Of a stretch of 64,000 nucleotides of DNA, positions 8,709-17,808 are shown in pieces; the first letter of the stretch is position 1, and the number at the start of each line of letters is the position of its first letter. This DNA is from Denitrobaculum tricleocarpae (lineage in GTDB: Bacteria; Pseudomonadota; Alphaproteobacteria; Kiloniellales; Kiloniellaceae). The notes under the pieces were generated by a model that saw only the letters and a list, made by a program, of their open reading frames with translations, had not been told where the DNA came from and searched no databases. Position numbers and translations under genes: made by a program. The stretch covers positions 124,001 through 188,000 of the forward strand of contig NZ_ML660060.1 in NCBI RefSeq assembly GCF_007004665.1. The letters are read 5' to 3'.

Positions 8709-9732
8709 GACGGAGCCTCCGCCGGGCGTTGCGTCCGCCGCGTTTTCCGGCTCCTGCCGCCGTCGCCCTGCGCCGGCGTTTCTTGAAGAAGGGGGCTAGC
8801 GTCGGCACGATCCCGCGCGGCAGGAAGAGAACCGTGACCACCAGGATGCTGCCCAGAACGAAGAGATTGTTCACCAGGGTCTGCTGGCCGAGGAAGAATT
8901 TCAGCGCGCCCAAAGCAAAGGCGCCGACGATGGGACCCAAAAGGCTGCCCGCGCCGCCAACGATGACCCAGATGATGATCTCCGCGGACTGGCTGAGACT
9001 GAAGAGGGCGGGGGTGACGATTTCGGCCCAGTTGGCAAAGAGCATACCCGACAGACCCGCGAGCATGCCGCCGATGGCGAAGGCGAGGGTTTTGACCAAG
9101 CGCACGTCATAGCCAACCAGTTCGGCCCGCAGTTCGTTTTCCCGGATGCCGACCAGGATCCGTCCGAAGGGCGCGGTCAGGAGCCAGCGCAGGCCCAGAT
9201 ACGCGAGCAGCAGAATCAGGGCGCAGAAGTAATAGAGATACTCGTTGATCAGATACTCGCTGGAGTCCCAGGGCAGGGTCAGGGTGTCGAAGCCGGGAAT
9301 GCCGTTGAAGCCGCCGAGGCGGGCGTCGCCGATCTTATAGGCGCTGCCCGCGGTGGAGTTCATGAACTTGAAGAGAATGAGAGTCACGACGAGTGTGACT
9401 ACGGCGAGATAGACATCGCTCAGGCGGCCATAAAACAGCATAGCGCCCAGGGCCGCGGCAAAGAGCGCCGGAATGATCAATGAGACCAGGGCCGCGATCC
9501 AGGGATCGGCGAAGTTGATCGACGCGATGGCAAAGCCGTAAGCGCCGAGACCGAAGAAGGCCGCCTGACCGAAACAGAGAATACCGCCGAAGCCCCAGAT
9601 GAAGCCCAGGCTGAGCGCGAGCAAGCCGTAGATGGTCAAGACTGTCAGGGTGTAGATGTCGTCGAAAAGAAAGGGCGCGGCCACCAGAAGTGCGAGCCCG
9701 ACAGCGGCGGAGAAGGCGGTTTCGCGTAGCAT
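8698..9732 (-). CDS. ABC transporter permease, LivM/UrtC-like
   Basis: A 344-residue inner-membrane permease with about nine to ten hydrophobic segments starting at residue 5. The conserved cytoplasmic loop that docks the ATPase is visible around GIRENELRAELVGYDV and the following LAFAIGGMLAGLSG. The C-terminus is basic (KKRRRRATAAG). It pairs with the LivH-like permease just upstream, 6 bases away. Length agrees with LivM/UrtC proteins. Specificity cannot be told from the permease alone. The amidase in the same operon points to amides or urea. Confidence 0.92.
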   Translation of the reverse strand: MLRETAFSAAVGLALLVAAPFLFDDIYTLTVLTIYGLLALSLGFIWGFGGILCFGQAAFFGLGAYGFAIASINFADPWIAALVSLIIPALFAAALGAMLFYGRLSDVYLAVVTLVVTLILFKFMNSTAGSAYKIGDARLGGFNGIPGFDTLTLPWDSSEYLINEYLYYFCALILLLAYLGLRWLLTAPFGRILVGIRENELRAELVGYDVRLVKTLAFAIGGMLAGLSGMLFANWAEIVTPALFSLSQSAEIIIWVIVGGAGSLLGPIVGAFALGALKFFLGQQTLVNNLFVLGSILVVTVLFLPRGIVPTLAPFFKKRRRRATAAGAGKRGGRNARRRLRHAR

Positions 9733-9738
9733 CGCCCG

Positions 9739-10608
9739 TTACACCTTGTCTTTGAGAAACCGGCCGGTGATGCCGGTTGGCAGGAGGCGCAGGAGCACCA
9801 CAGCGGCGACCAGCAGCGCGATCTCGCCGACCACCGGGGTTGCGAGAAAGGTGAAGGTCTGCGACACGAAACCGAAGAGGCCGGCGCTGGCAAGCGTCCC
9901 TGAAATCACCGCCGTCCCGCCGGAGATCACGGTGATGAAGGCCTTGGCGATGTAGGCGGCACCCGCCGCCGGATTGATCCCGACCAGCGGCGCCATGACG
10001 CCGCCCGCGAGCCCGGCGAGCGCGGAGCCTGCGATGAAGGTGAACATATAGACGCGTTTGGTGTTATAGCCGAAGGCCTGCGCCATTTCCGGGTTCTGCA
10101 TGGCGCCGCGCGCGACCAGACCGGCCCGGGTTGTTTTCAGGACCAGGTAGACGCCGCCGATCACGAGGGCCGCGATGACGATGACAAAGAGATTGTAGCC
10201 GCTGACCTGGTACTGGCCGACGGTGAAGCCGGAAATGGGCGTCGTGATGCCGGTCGTGGTGTTGCCGAAAATCATACTGAAGCCGCCGATCATGGCGAGG
10301 CTGAGTCCCCAGGTGGCCAGCATGGTGTTGATCAAGCGGCCGTAGAGAAAGCGCACGATGAAATGTTCGACCAGAAAACCGAAAAGGGCCGCCGCCAGCG
10401 GGGCGGCGACCAGGATCGAAAGATAGATGTTGAGACCGGCCTGGTTCGACATGATGGCCGCATAGCCGCCCAGGGTCAGAAATTCACCATGGGCAAGATT
10501 GATGACGCGCATCATGCCGAAGATCACCGCGAGCCCGGCGCTGATCAATACCAGCACCGCGATCGCGTATAGGATCTCCATGACGACGACTGCAGAAAAA
10601 TCCATCAA
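9739..10608 (-). CDS. ABC transporter permease, LivH/UrtB-like
   Basis: A 289-residue polytopic membrane protein. The family hallmark INLAHGEFLTLGGYAA is present at about residues 35-50, and the ATPase-docking region NPEMAQAFGYNTKRVY lies at about 180-195. LivH/UrtB proteins form the heterodimeric channel with LivM/UrtC. The gene follows the binding-protein gene after a 115-base gap and precedes the second permease by 6 bases. Length is typical for LivH and shorter than the long UrtB variant that carries an N-terminal extension. Confidence 0.92.
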   Translation of the reverse strand: MMDFSAVVVMEILYAIAVLVLISAGLAVIFGMMRVINLAHGEFLTLGGYAAIMSNQAGLNIYLSILVAAPLAAALFGFLVEHFIVRFLYGRLINTMLATWGLSLAMIGGFSMIFGNTTTGITTPISGFTVGQYQVSGYNLFVIVIAALVIGGVYLVLKTTRAGLVARGAMQNPEMAQAFGYNTKRVYMFTFIAGSALAGLAGGVMAPLVGINPAAGAAYIAKAFITVISGGTAVISGTLASAGLFGFVSQTFTFLATPVVGEIALLVAAVVLLRLLPTGITGRFLKDKV

Positions 10609-10723
10609 GGACGCTCCGGACCGGTCGTGTTTTGAACTCTAGCCCTCGCGCCTAACCCCGTAACAGGCAAAGACGTCATAAAGGACACGAATTTCAGTTC
10701 CACCACACCAGGCACCTCAAAGA

Positions 10724-11944
10724 TCAGATATCGATCTCGTACTGTGTGGTGTCGTTGGGATTTTCTTCCAGATTGCAGACCGTCTGCGTATCGACCGGCG
10801 GCCGCTGCAGGAAGGTCTCTTGCACAGCCATCTTCTGATCTTTCACCTCGATCAGATGGACGTCGAAGGTCGCATGATGGGTTTTGGGATCGATCGAGAT
10901 CCGGCCGGTCGGGCCGTCGAAGGCCGCGCCGGCCTCCAGAGCCGCAATCACGTCATCGCGTGCAACGGAACCGGCTTTGCGTGCGCCCTCCGCCCAGAGG
11001 TGAACGCCCTGATAGGTCGCGACCGCAAGTTCGTGCACATCGTCTGTCGCGCCGTAGCGCTCTGTCCAGCGCTCCAGGAAAGCCTGGTTGGCGGGTGTCT
11101 CGAGTTCCTTGGAGAAGGAGTAGGCCAGCATGATGCCGTCACCCTCTTCCTTGGTCAGGACCACATGCTCGTTGCCCGCACCCATGGTGGTCGAGGCCAT
11201 GGGGATCTTCTTGTTCATACCGGCCGCCGCCCACTGCCGGTAAAAGGACAGATGTGCGCCGCCCACCAGAACGGACATGATGGAGTCCGGGTTCGTGTCC
11301 TGGATTTTCGTGATGGTGGAACCGAAGTCGGCAACGTCGAGCGGGAAGAAATCGACCTGAACGACTTCGCCGCCGGCTTGCTTGGCGTAGTGCTGGATCC
11401 ACTTCGCGGTGATCTGTCCGTAATTGTAGTCGGCGGCCAGAACATAGACCTTCTTGCCCCACTTCTCGATCGCGGCGGGCACCAGAACTTCGGCCTGCTG
11501 CGCCGGGGTGATGCCGGTGCAGAAGATGTTACGGTCGCAGACGCCGCCCTCGTACTGCACGTTGTAGAAGTAGAGCACCTTGTTTTTGCGCAGGGTCGGC
11601 CGGATCGCCTCGCGGGATGCCGAGAGGATGCCGCCGTGCACCACATCCACCTTGTCCTGCCGGGCCAGGCGCTGGCCAAACTGCGTGTAGAGCGCCATAT
11701 CAGACTGGGTGTCGTAGGCAATCTTCTCGACCATGCGCCCCGCAATGCCGCCATCGCTGTTGATCTCATCGATCGCCATGTCGACGGCTTTATCCATGGG
11801 CTTACCGTAGAGGTCGAAGATGCCGGAGGTGTCGAGAATAGAGCCAAGTTTGATGGTGTCTTCAGCACGCACAATGGCCGGCGCCGCAATAAGCGCCGTG
11901 GCGGCGGCGGCACCTTTAAGAACTTTCCTGCGATTTACAGACAT
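10724..11944 (-). CDS. Periplasmic substrate-binding protein, UrtA/AmiC-like
   Basis: A 406-residue type I periplasmic binding protein. The N-terminus carries a twin-arginine-like signal (NRRKVLKG, then a hydrophobic A/L/I stretch ending near APAIVRA at residue 27), so export by Tat is likely. The mature part begins with the family pattern IKLGSILDTSG and continues with the INSDGGIAGR motif. UrtA- and AmiC-like proteins bind urea or short-chain amides. It is the first gene of the transporter block, followed 115 bases later by the permeases. Its relation to the amidase downstream supports an amide or urea-like ligand. Confidence 0.9.
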   Translation of the reverse strand: MSVNRRKVLKGAAAATALIAAPAIVRAEDTIKLGSILDTSGIFDLYGKPMDKAVDMAIDEINSDGGIAGRMVEKIAYDTQSDMALYTQFGQRLARQDKVDVVHGGILSASREAIRPTLRKNKVLYFYNVQYEGGVCDRNIFCTGITPAQQAEVLVPAAIEKWGKKVYVLAADYNYGQITAKWIQHYAKQAGGEVVQVDFFPLDVADFGSTITKIQDTNPDSIMSVLVGGAHLSFYRQWAAAGMNKKIPMASTTMGAGNEHVVLTKEEGDGIMLAYSFSKELETPANQAFLERWTERYGATDDVHELAVATYQGVHLWAEGARKAGSVARDDVIAALEAGAAFDGPTGRISIDPKTHHATFDVHLIEVKDQKMAVQETFLQRPPVDTQTVCNLEENPNDTTQYEIDI

Positions 11945-11996
11945 ATTCAGTTTCCCTGTTCTCTAGAGTCTGGTCCTGGACAAGCGCGTTGTTTTT

Positions 11997-13574
11997 TTAG
12001 CCGGCTTTGTCCGCTGTTTTAGAAGGGTCGCTCTCCCTATTGCCAAGGTCAAGGTTGACCCCGATGCTTTCCCCGAGTTTCTGCATGGCGGGGAGCTGGA
12101 GCGCGAGATTGAGAATCCCGTCCACCGCGCCTGACATGGGGGCGCCGGAGGAATTGCCGCCGGTTCCACCCGCTTGACCCAGGCCCGAGACCTGGTTGAT
12201 CCGGATGGAGTCGATCTTCTCGAGGGGTTTCGCCATGCGTTCCGCGATTTCAGGCAGCTTGTCGACCTTGTGGGTGTCGAGTTTCGCGCGCAGGAGCTCG
12301 CTGCTGGCGATGTTTTCCGCTTCGATCATGGCGGCTTTGCCTTCGGCTTCCGCCTGCATCAGCTTAAGGGTCGCTTCGGCCCGGCGTTCGGTTGCGCTGG
12401 CTTCCGCCGCGGCGCTCTCCTGCAGGGTGGCATTGGCGCTGCGGGTTTGTTCGCCCGAGACCTCGCTTTCCTGCTTTGCCCGGATCATCGCGGTTGCGCG
12501 TTCGCGCTCTGCCGCAAGGCGGTCTTTTTCCAGTTGAACTTCTTCCTGCGCCCGGACGATTTCACCGCGCTTCATTTCGGTTTCGGCCTGCGCGGACATT
12601 TCCTCGGTGCGTTTGCGGGCCAGGGCGATCTGACTCTCGAGCTTGGCGGTCTCCGCCGCAAGCAAGGCCGTGACCTCGTTTTCCCGCAAGGAGCGGTCGC
12701 GCTCGATCTCCGCGACCTTCACACCGCGTTCCCGTTCGATCCTTGCGCGGGCGGCGGTTTCCTCTGCCTGTTGCCGGGTCAATTCGGTTTCCGCAGAAGA
12801 CTTGGCTTTCAGTTTTTCGATGGTCAGGGTCTGGGCGATCTGGGCTTGTTGCTGTTCGCGGTCCAGTTCCAGTTTCCGCTTCAGAGAATCGAGTTGCGTG
12901 TGGCGCACGGCGACATCCGCGTCGGCCTCAATCTCGGCGCGCTTTTTTTTGTTAGCGGAGATAACTTCCGCCAGGCGGCGCATGCCGACGGCATTGAAAG
13001 CATTGTTGTCGTCCAGCGCGCTGAAGGGTGCCTGGTCGAGCCGCACCAGAGACGCCGATTCGAGGTACAGTCCGTTCTGCGCTAAATTCTCCTTCAGGGT
13101 CTCGGCGACTTTCGTCACGAAGACACCGCGGTTTTCGTGCAGTTCATCCATGGTTTGCGTTGCGACTACGGCCTGCATGGCATCGATGAAACGGCCGCCG
13201 AAAAGGGTCTTCAGGTTGTCCGGGTTCAGCGCCCGGGAACCGATGGCCTGGGCCGCGGTTGCGACGCCCTCTGGTGTCGGCTGGACGCGCAGATAAAATT
13301 CCATTTCCAGATCAAGGCGGAGACGGTCTTCCGACATCATCGACTTTTCGCCGGTGCGCAGCACTTCGAGACGCATGGTGCGCATGTCGATCTGGTCGGC
13401 CCGGTGCAGGAAAGGCAGGACCAGCGCGCCGCCGTCCATGACCACCTTCTGTCCGCCGGCGCCGGTCCGGATCAGAGCCTTCTCCCGCGTGGTTTTGCGA
13501 TAGAATCTCTGCAGGAAGGCAATCGCGACTGCCAGGACGACGACGAGGACAATGAGAGTTGCGAGTAGGTCCAC
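11997..13574 (-). CDS. Flotillin-like SPFH membrane protein
   Basis: A 525-residue protein that starts at a GTG preceded by GAGGGGAG. Residues 1-25 form one membrane anchor, about 30-200 an SPFH/band-7 domain, and about 205-430 a long charged coiled coil rich in E, A, R and K with EAEG-like repeats (MQAEAEGKAAMIEAE), as in flotillins such as YqiK. The tail is glycine-rich followed by a short hydrophobic segment (GILNLALQLPAMQKLG). Flotillins scaffold membrane microdomains and other complexes. Its place between the cytosolic AmiC-like sensor gene and the transporter suggests it may organise this importer. That role is inference from position. Confidence 0.85.
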   Translation of the reverse strand: MDLLATLIVLVVVLAVAIAFLQRFYRKTTREKALIRTGAGGQKVVMDGGALVLPFLHRADQIDMRTMRLEVLRTGEKSMMSEDRLRLDLEMEFYLRVQPTPEGVATAAQAIGSRALNPDNLKTLFGGRFIDAMQAVVATQTMDELHENRGVFVTKVAETLKENLAQNGLYLESASLVRLDQAPFSALDDNNAFNAVGMRRLAEVISANKKKRAEIEADADVAVRHTQLDSLKRKLELDREQQQAQIAQTLTIEKLKAKSSAETELTRQQAEETAARARIERERGVKVAEIERDRSLRENEVTALLAAETAKLESQIALARKRTEEMSAQAETEMKRGEIVRAQEEVQLEKDRLAAERERATAMIRAKQESEVSGEQTRSANATLQESAAAEASATERRAEATLKLMQAEAEGKAAMIEAENIASSELLRAKLDTHKVDKLPEIAERMAKPLEKIDSIRINQVSGLGQAGGTGGNSSGAPMSGAVDGILNLALQLPAMQKLGESIGVNLDLGNRESDPSKTADKAG

Positions 13575-13748
13575 GAATCTCCCCTCTTTTTGATGCCGAA
13601 GGTCAAAGCTTCACTTCAGGCGTCGCGAAACGGAGCAACGAGCAAGAGCTCTCCGCTATCGCTTGAACACTTAAAGGGTCAATTTATTTTCCCAGGAAAT
13701 CAATATCTTTTTTCGCGAAGTATTTCATGGGCAAAGGTATCACGTGAT

Positions 13749-13787
13749 TCTGGGCCGAAAGTCTGGGCCGAAAATCTGCCCCGAAAA
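13749..13787. repeat. Three tandem 13-bp repeats
   Basis: Three back-to-back units of the pattern TCTGGGCCGAAAR at 13749, 13762 and 13775, the last with two base changes. They lie in the 238-base gap between the AmiC-like gene and the flotillin gene. They could be regulator sites or slippage products. Confidence 0.7.
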
Positions 13788-13812
13788 GCTACGCCGAGGC
13801 AGTGCTAGCGCG

Positions 13813-14868
13813 CTAGTCGTCCGACAGTTGCTCAACAAGTTGAAAGGCGTGACCTTCGGCTTCCGCGAGATACATGGGCATCCGCGAATGGCCGGATTCC
13901 TGAAACACAGCTCCGCGCGGTCCTTTCACCGGCAGCGCTGTTCGAGGCCGAGACCAATCCGATGCTTGAGTCGCATCGGAGAGGGCCTGCAGGAAATAGA
14001 GACCTTCGTAGAGCGATTCGCCGATGGAGTTGAGCATCGGCCCGCGCTCGCCGAAGCGCGTGTGATAGCGTTCCCGGAAGGCACCATTGGCGGCCGTATC
14101 GAGAGACGAGAAGTATCCTGACGCCGCGAAGAGTCCGTCGGTGGCATTGGCGCCAATGCCCAACAGCGTATTCTCTTCGACGGCGCAGGAGAAACGAATG
14201 ACCTTGCTAGACATAGGACTGCGGGCGAAGTCCCGGTTGAAGCGGATGCAGTCGTCTCCCACCAGTGAGAGCAGCAAGCCGTCAGGCCGGGCACGCCGTA
14301 TGCGTTCCATGACGTGCTCGAAGTTCCGGGTTCCGAAGGGCAGGTAGGCCTGCCCCACGATGCCACGCTCTCCGCTTCGGAAATGACGATGCACGGCGGC
14401 GTGAGATGCGCGCGGCCAAATGTAATCGTTGCCGAGCAGGAACCAGCGCTTCAGGCGGAAGCGTTCCGACAGCCAGTCAAGACCGGGCAGTAGCTGCTGG
14501 CCCGGGGTTTCCCCGATGCAAAATACGCCCTGTCCCGCAGGGCCGCCCTCGAAAAGCGGTGTATAGACGTAGGGAAGACTCCCCGCGATCCGGTCTGCGA
14601 TCGCCTCACGGACATCGCTGGTGTGCATACCGACCACGGCATCGATCATGCCGCTCTCGCGCAAGGCCTCGGCCTCCCGCGCCACCAGCTCGGGGTCGTT
14701 ACCGGCATTCACGATGGTCAGATTGATCGGGCGACCGCCGATGCCGCCGTCCGCGTTTAATTCCTCGGCGGCAAGTTCAGCGCAGGCTCGGCAGGAAGGT
14801 CCCCAGATTCCGGCGGCGCCGCTGGTGGGGATGAATAGACCGACCCGATAGGATTCGCTCGTTTTCAA
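13813..14868 (-). CDS. AmiC/UrtA-family ligand sensor without signal peptide
   Basis: A 351-residue type I binding-protein fold. It starts directly with ESYRVGLFIPTSGAAGIWG and has no signal peptide or membrane segment, so it should stay in the cytoplasm. Family features include the ELNADGGIGGR motif near residue 40 and the FCIGETPGQQ segment near 115. Cytosolic proteins of this fold act as amide sensors, the model being AmiC, which releases the antiterminator AmiR when amide binds. No AmiR-type ANTAR partner is visible nearby, but a MarR regulator gene is divergent from it. It heads the minus-strand amide operon. A sensor role is likely; the output partner is unknown. Confidence 0.82.
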   Translation of the reverse strand: MKTSESYRVGLFIPTSGAAGIWGPSCRACAELAAEELNADGGIGGRPINLTIVNAGNDPELVAREAEALRESGMIDAVVGMHTSDVREAIADRIAGSLPYVYTPLFEGGPAGQGVFCIGETPGQQLLPGLDWLSERFRLKRWFLLGNDYIWPRASHAAVHRHFRSGERGIVGQAYLPFGTRNFEHVMERIRRARPDGLLLSLVGDDCIRFNRDFARSPMSSKVIRFSCAVEENTLLGIGANATDGLFAASGYFSSLDTAANGAFRERYHTRFGERGPMLNSIGESLYEGLYFLQALSDATQASDWSRPRTALPVKGPRGAVFQESGHSRMPMYLAEAEGHAFQLVEQLSDD

Positions 14869-14934
14869 GCCCTGCTCCCAATCGTCTTTGCGCTGCCTGC
14901 GGGGTTGTCACCACGCGCTGCGACATTTTGTCCT

Positions 14935-14943
14935 GACAGTGTC
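14935..14943. promoter_or_regulatory. Small palindrome in the MarR/AmiC-like divergent region
   Basis: GACAGTGTC, extended as TGACAGTGTCTG, lies in the 221-base gap between the divergent amide operon and the MarR gene, just before TATAAC on the plus strand. A MarR dimer would bind a site of this size. The match is short and may be chance. Confidence 0.3.
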
Positions 14944-15089
14944 TGCTATAACACGCCGGATTCCAAGGGCCCCGCACAACGGGTTGATTTTACGGCAAAT
15001 GTTGCGGGTAACGCTTGATTGCCCTTCCAATTTTATTCCGGACGGGCTATCTCCTGACAGAAGCAGGTTTTGTTATTTTGGGATCTTAC

Positions 15090-15512
15090 ATGTCAGCCGA
15101 CTCTCTGACGAATTCTCTGCCTTACCTTCTGGCCCGGGCACATCGCTCGGTGCATGGCGAACTGGATGCCGCTTTGCGGCAGGAAGAACTTCCGGTCGAG
15201 CACTGGCGGGTGTTGCGGGCTCTGGAGAGCGGCGAAGGTCTGACCATGTCGGAGCTGTCGCAGATTGTCTTGATGACGATGTCCGCCCTGTCGAAGGTCG
15301 TCGACCGCATGACGACGCGATCCCTGGTGCACCGAAAGCAGGACATGGGCGATCAGCGCCGGGTTCTGGTTTACATCTCCGATTTCGGTCTTGAGCTTCT
15401 CGCCCGTTGCGAGAGCCACCTCTCGCCTGTCCAGGCTTCTTTGGAGAGCCGCCTGGATCCCGACGATGCGGCACAGCTCAACGGATTGCTGCGTAAGCTG
15501 AACGGCCAGTAG
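15090..15512 (+). CDS. MarR-family transcriptional regulator
   Basis: A 140-residue winged-helix regulator, start placed at the ATG giving MSADSLTNSLPYLLARAHRS because the residues before it in the longer frame do not look like family sequence. The recognition part is MSELSQIVLMTMSALSKVVD and the wing is KQDMGDQRRVLVYISDFG, with the DxRxxxV pattern of MarR proteins. It is divergent from the amide operon across 221 bases. MarR proteins usually repress their own and the adjacent promoter until a small carboxylate or aromatic binds, so control of the amide operon is the simplest guess. Confidence 0.85.
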   Translation: MSADSLTNSLPYLLARAHRSVHGELDAALRQEELPVEHWRVLRALESGEGLTMSELSQIVLMTMSALSKVVDRMTTRSLVHRKQDMGDQRRVLVYISDFGLELLARCESHLSPVQASLESRLDPDDAAQLNGLLRKLNGQ

Positions 15513-15578
15513 AGACCCGGCCTGGGCCGTGCGGCACTCTCTCGTAACTCAGATACAGAACTATTGAACCCGCAGTCA

Positions 15579-15626
15579 GCGTTCCGACCGACCCGGCGAC
15601 CGGAACGCGCGCTTTCGCGAAAAGCG
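15579..15626 (+). terminator. Two adjacent stem-loops after the MarR gene
   Basis: GCGTTCCG (15579-15586) pairs with CGGAACGC (15601-15608). Directly after it CGCTTT (15610-15615) pairs with AAAGCG (15621-15626). They follow the MarR stop by 67 bases. There is no T-run, so an intrinsic terminator is possible but not certain. Confidence 0.4.
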
Positions 15627-15719
15627 ACACGGCACAGGTCAAATCACGTTGGTGGTAGAGACATGCCTACTTCAGATTGTTCTTGATTTGTTCTCATAAA
15701 CTGCTACTCTGAGTTTATT

Positions 15720-16418
15720 ATGCAGCTCCTTCTCGCGTTTGACGATGGAGCCGCGACCTTCGCAGATATCCACTCCAGATTGCTGACCCGTTTCGGGCGG
15801 CAAGGACCATGGCATCACCCCGATCCCGTGAGCCAGTTGGTATTGGGTATTGTCGGCGGTCGGACCCGTGGCTCTGTTTCCCTCTCGGCTTTCGAGACTC
15901 TCATGCAGCGTTTCGGGTCCTGGGACGCCGTTCGCGATGCGCGCTATGCCGAGGTGAGGAAGGCTATCGGCACGGTGACCTTTCCCGACAATAAAACGCA
16001 CTATCTGCAAAGTGCCTTGCGTCAGCTAACGCAGATGCGTGGCCGTCTGGAGCTGGAATTTCTTGCGGATTGGCCGGTGGAGTCTGCGCTGGACTGGCTG
16101 GAACGCCTGCCGGGTGTCGGGCGCAAAGTGAGCGCGGCGACTTTGAATTTTAGCAGTCTGAAAATGAAGGCGTTGGTGATCGATACGCACCATCTGCGGG
16201 TCATGAAGCGGCTTGGCCTTCTGCGGCGGCAAGCCGGTTTCGCAGAGGCCTACCGGCACCTGATGCCACGGTTGCCGGATTATTGGACGGCAGCTGACGT
16301 GGACGAGCACCATCAACTGGTCAAGCTCTTGGGACAGACCACCTGCCATCACGATGTTCCAGCCTGCGCAGATTGTCCTGTTGCAGCTCTTTGCGAGAAA
16401 ACAACCCGTGATGGCTGA
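15720..16418 (+). CDS. Endonuclease III-like DNA glycosylase with 4Fe-4S cluster
   Basis: A 232-residue HhH-GPD glycosylase. The helix-hairpin-helix LPGVGRKVSAATLNF carries the catalytic lysine K136, and VIDTHHLRV carries the catalytic aspartate D155. Four cysteines with spacing C-x6-C-x2-C-x5-C (C209, C216, C219, C225) form the iron-sulfur site of the Nth family. This protein differs from standard Nth in its N-terminal third, so it belongs to a divergent Nth-like group. It should excise damaged bases. It stands alone between the MarR gene and the serine-cycle block. Confidence 0.88.
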   Translation: MQLLLAFDDGAATFADIHSRLLTRFGRQGPWHHPDPVSQLVLGIVGGRTRGSVSLSAFETLMQRFGSWDAVRDARYAEVRKAIGTVTFPDNKTHYLQSALRQLTQMRGRLELEFLADWPVESALDWLERLPGVGRKVSAATLNFSSLKMKALVIDTHHLRVMKRLGLLRRQAGFAEAYRHLMPRLPDYWTAADVDEHHQLVKLLGQTTCHHDVPACADCPVAALCEKTTRDG

Positions 16419-16451
16419 GCACTTCTGTTGTGCTGAACTTAAGGCAGACGA

Positions 16452-17759
16452 TCACTCATAGATCGGAAAGCGGCCGGTCAGGGCAATAACCTTTTCCTTC
16501 ACGGCAGCTTCGACCGCTGCGTTGCCGTCTTCGCCGTTACGGGCCAAACCGTCCAAAACCTCGATGATCAGATCGCCGACCTGTTTGAACTCGGCGGTGC
16601 CGAATCCGCGGGTCGTGCAGGCCGGTGAGCCCAAACGGATGCCGGAGGTCACCATGGGCTTTTCCGGATCGAACGGGATGCCGTTTTTGTTGCAGGTGAT
16701 GTTGGCGCGCCCGAGTGCGGCCTCGGCAGCCTTGCCGGTCAAAGCCTTGGGCCGAAGATCGACCAGCATCAGGTGGGTGTCCGTGCCGCCGGAGACGATG
16801 TCCAGGCCGCCTTCGATCATGGTGCCGGCAAGGACCTTTGCGTTGTTGACCACGGCCCGGGCGTAGCTCTTGAAGTCGGGTTGCAGTGCCTCGCCGAAGG
16901 CGACGGCCTTGGCGGCGATCACATGCATCAGCGGGCCGCCCTGCAGACCCGGAAAGACGGCGGAATTGATCTTCTTGCCGATCGTTTCGTCGTTCGAGAG
17001 GATCATGCCGCCGCGCGGACCGCGGAGCGTCTTATGTGTCGTCGTGGTGACGATGTGCGCATGGTCCAGCGGGTTGGCATGGACACCACCGGCGACCAGG
17101 CCTGCGAAGTGAGCCATATCGACCATGAAATACGCGCCGACGTCATCGCAGATCTTGCGGAAGCGCGCGAAATCGATCGTTCTGGGATAGGCCGATCCTC
17201 CCGCAATAATCAGCTTGGGTCTGGTTTCCCTGGCGAGCCGTTCCAGGTCGTCGTAGTCGATCTGATGATCGTCCTCCCGCACGCCGTAGGGCACCACGTT
17301 GAACCACTTGCCCGATTGATTCACCGGCGCGCCATGGGTCAGATGACCTCCCGCTGCGAGGTTCAGGCCCATATAGGTGTCACCCGGCTGCAGCAGGGCG
17401 AAAAACACCGCCTGATTGGCTTGCGCGCCCGAGTGCGGCTGGACGTTGACGTAGCTGCAGTTGAATAGCTGTTTTGCCCGGTCCCGCGCCAGATCTTCGG
17501 CTGTGTCCACGAACTGGCAACCGCCGTAGTAGCGCCGGCCCGGATAGCCCTCGGCGTACTTATTGGTCAGTACCGATCCCTGGGCCTCCATCACCGCGGA
17601 AGAGACGATGTTCTCCGAGGCGATCAGCTCGATCTCATGCCGCTGGCGCCCCAGTTCCTGACGGATGACGGCCTGCATTTCGGGATCGCTCGCGTCGAGC
17701 GAGCCCCCGAAAAATCCGGGGAAGAGTTTCTGTGTTTGAATTGCGGCCTGTTCGCTCAT
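16452..17759 (-). CDS. glyA: Serine hydroxymethyltransferase
   Basis: A 435-residue PLP enzyme of normal length that interconverts glycine plus methylene-tetrahydrofolate with serine. The PLP-lysine motif [14 protein letters not shown] and the N-terminal [16 protein letters not shown] are intact. It is the last gene of a minus-strand run with hydroxypyruvate reductase, malate thiokinase and serine-glyoxylate aminotransferase. In that setting it is the entry step of the serine cycle, where one-carbon units are joined to glycine. A housekeeping glyA may exist elsewhere. Confidence 0.97.
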   Translation of the reverse strand: MSEQAAIQTQKLFPGFFGGSLDASDPEMQAVIRQELGRQRHEIELIASENIVSSAVMEAQGSVLTNKYAEGYPGRRYYGGCQFVDTAEDLARDRAKQLFNCSYVNVQPHSGAQANQAVFFALLQPGDTYMGLNLAAGGHLTHGAPVNQSGKWFNVVPYGVREDDHQIDYDDLERLARETRPKLIIAGGSAYPRTIDFARFRKICDDVGAYFMVDMAHFAGLVAGGVHANPLDHAHIVTTTTHKTLRGPRGGMILSNDETIGKKINSAVFPGLQGGPLMHVIAAKAVAFGEALQPDFKSYARAVVNNAKVLAGTMIEGGLDIVSGGTDTHLMLVDLRPKALTGKAAEAALGRANITCNKNGIPFDPEKPMVTSGIRLGSPACTTRGFGTAEFKQVGDLIIEVLDGLARNGEDGNAAVEAAVKEKVIALTGRFPIYE

Positions 17760-17808
17760 CCTTGTATCCCTTGCTTTATCTTTGGTTTTTCGCGGTCCCT
17801 ACCCGTCG

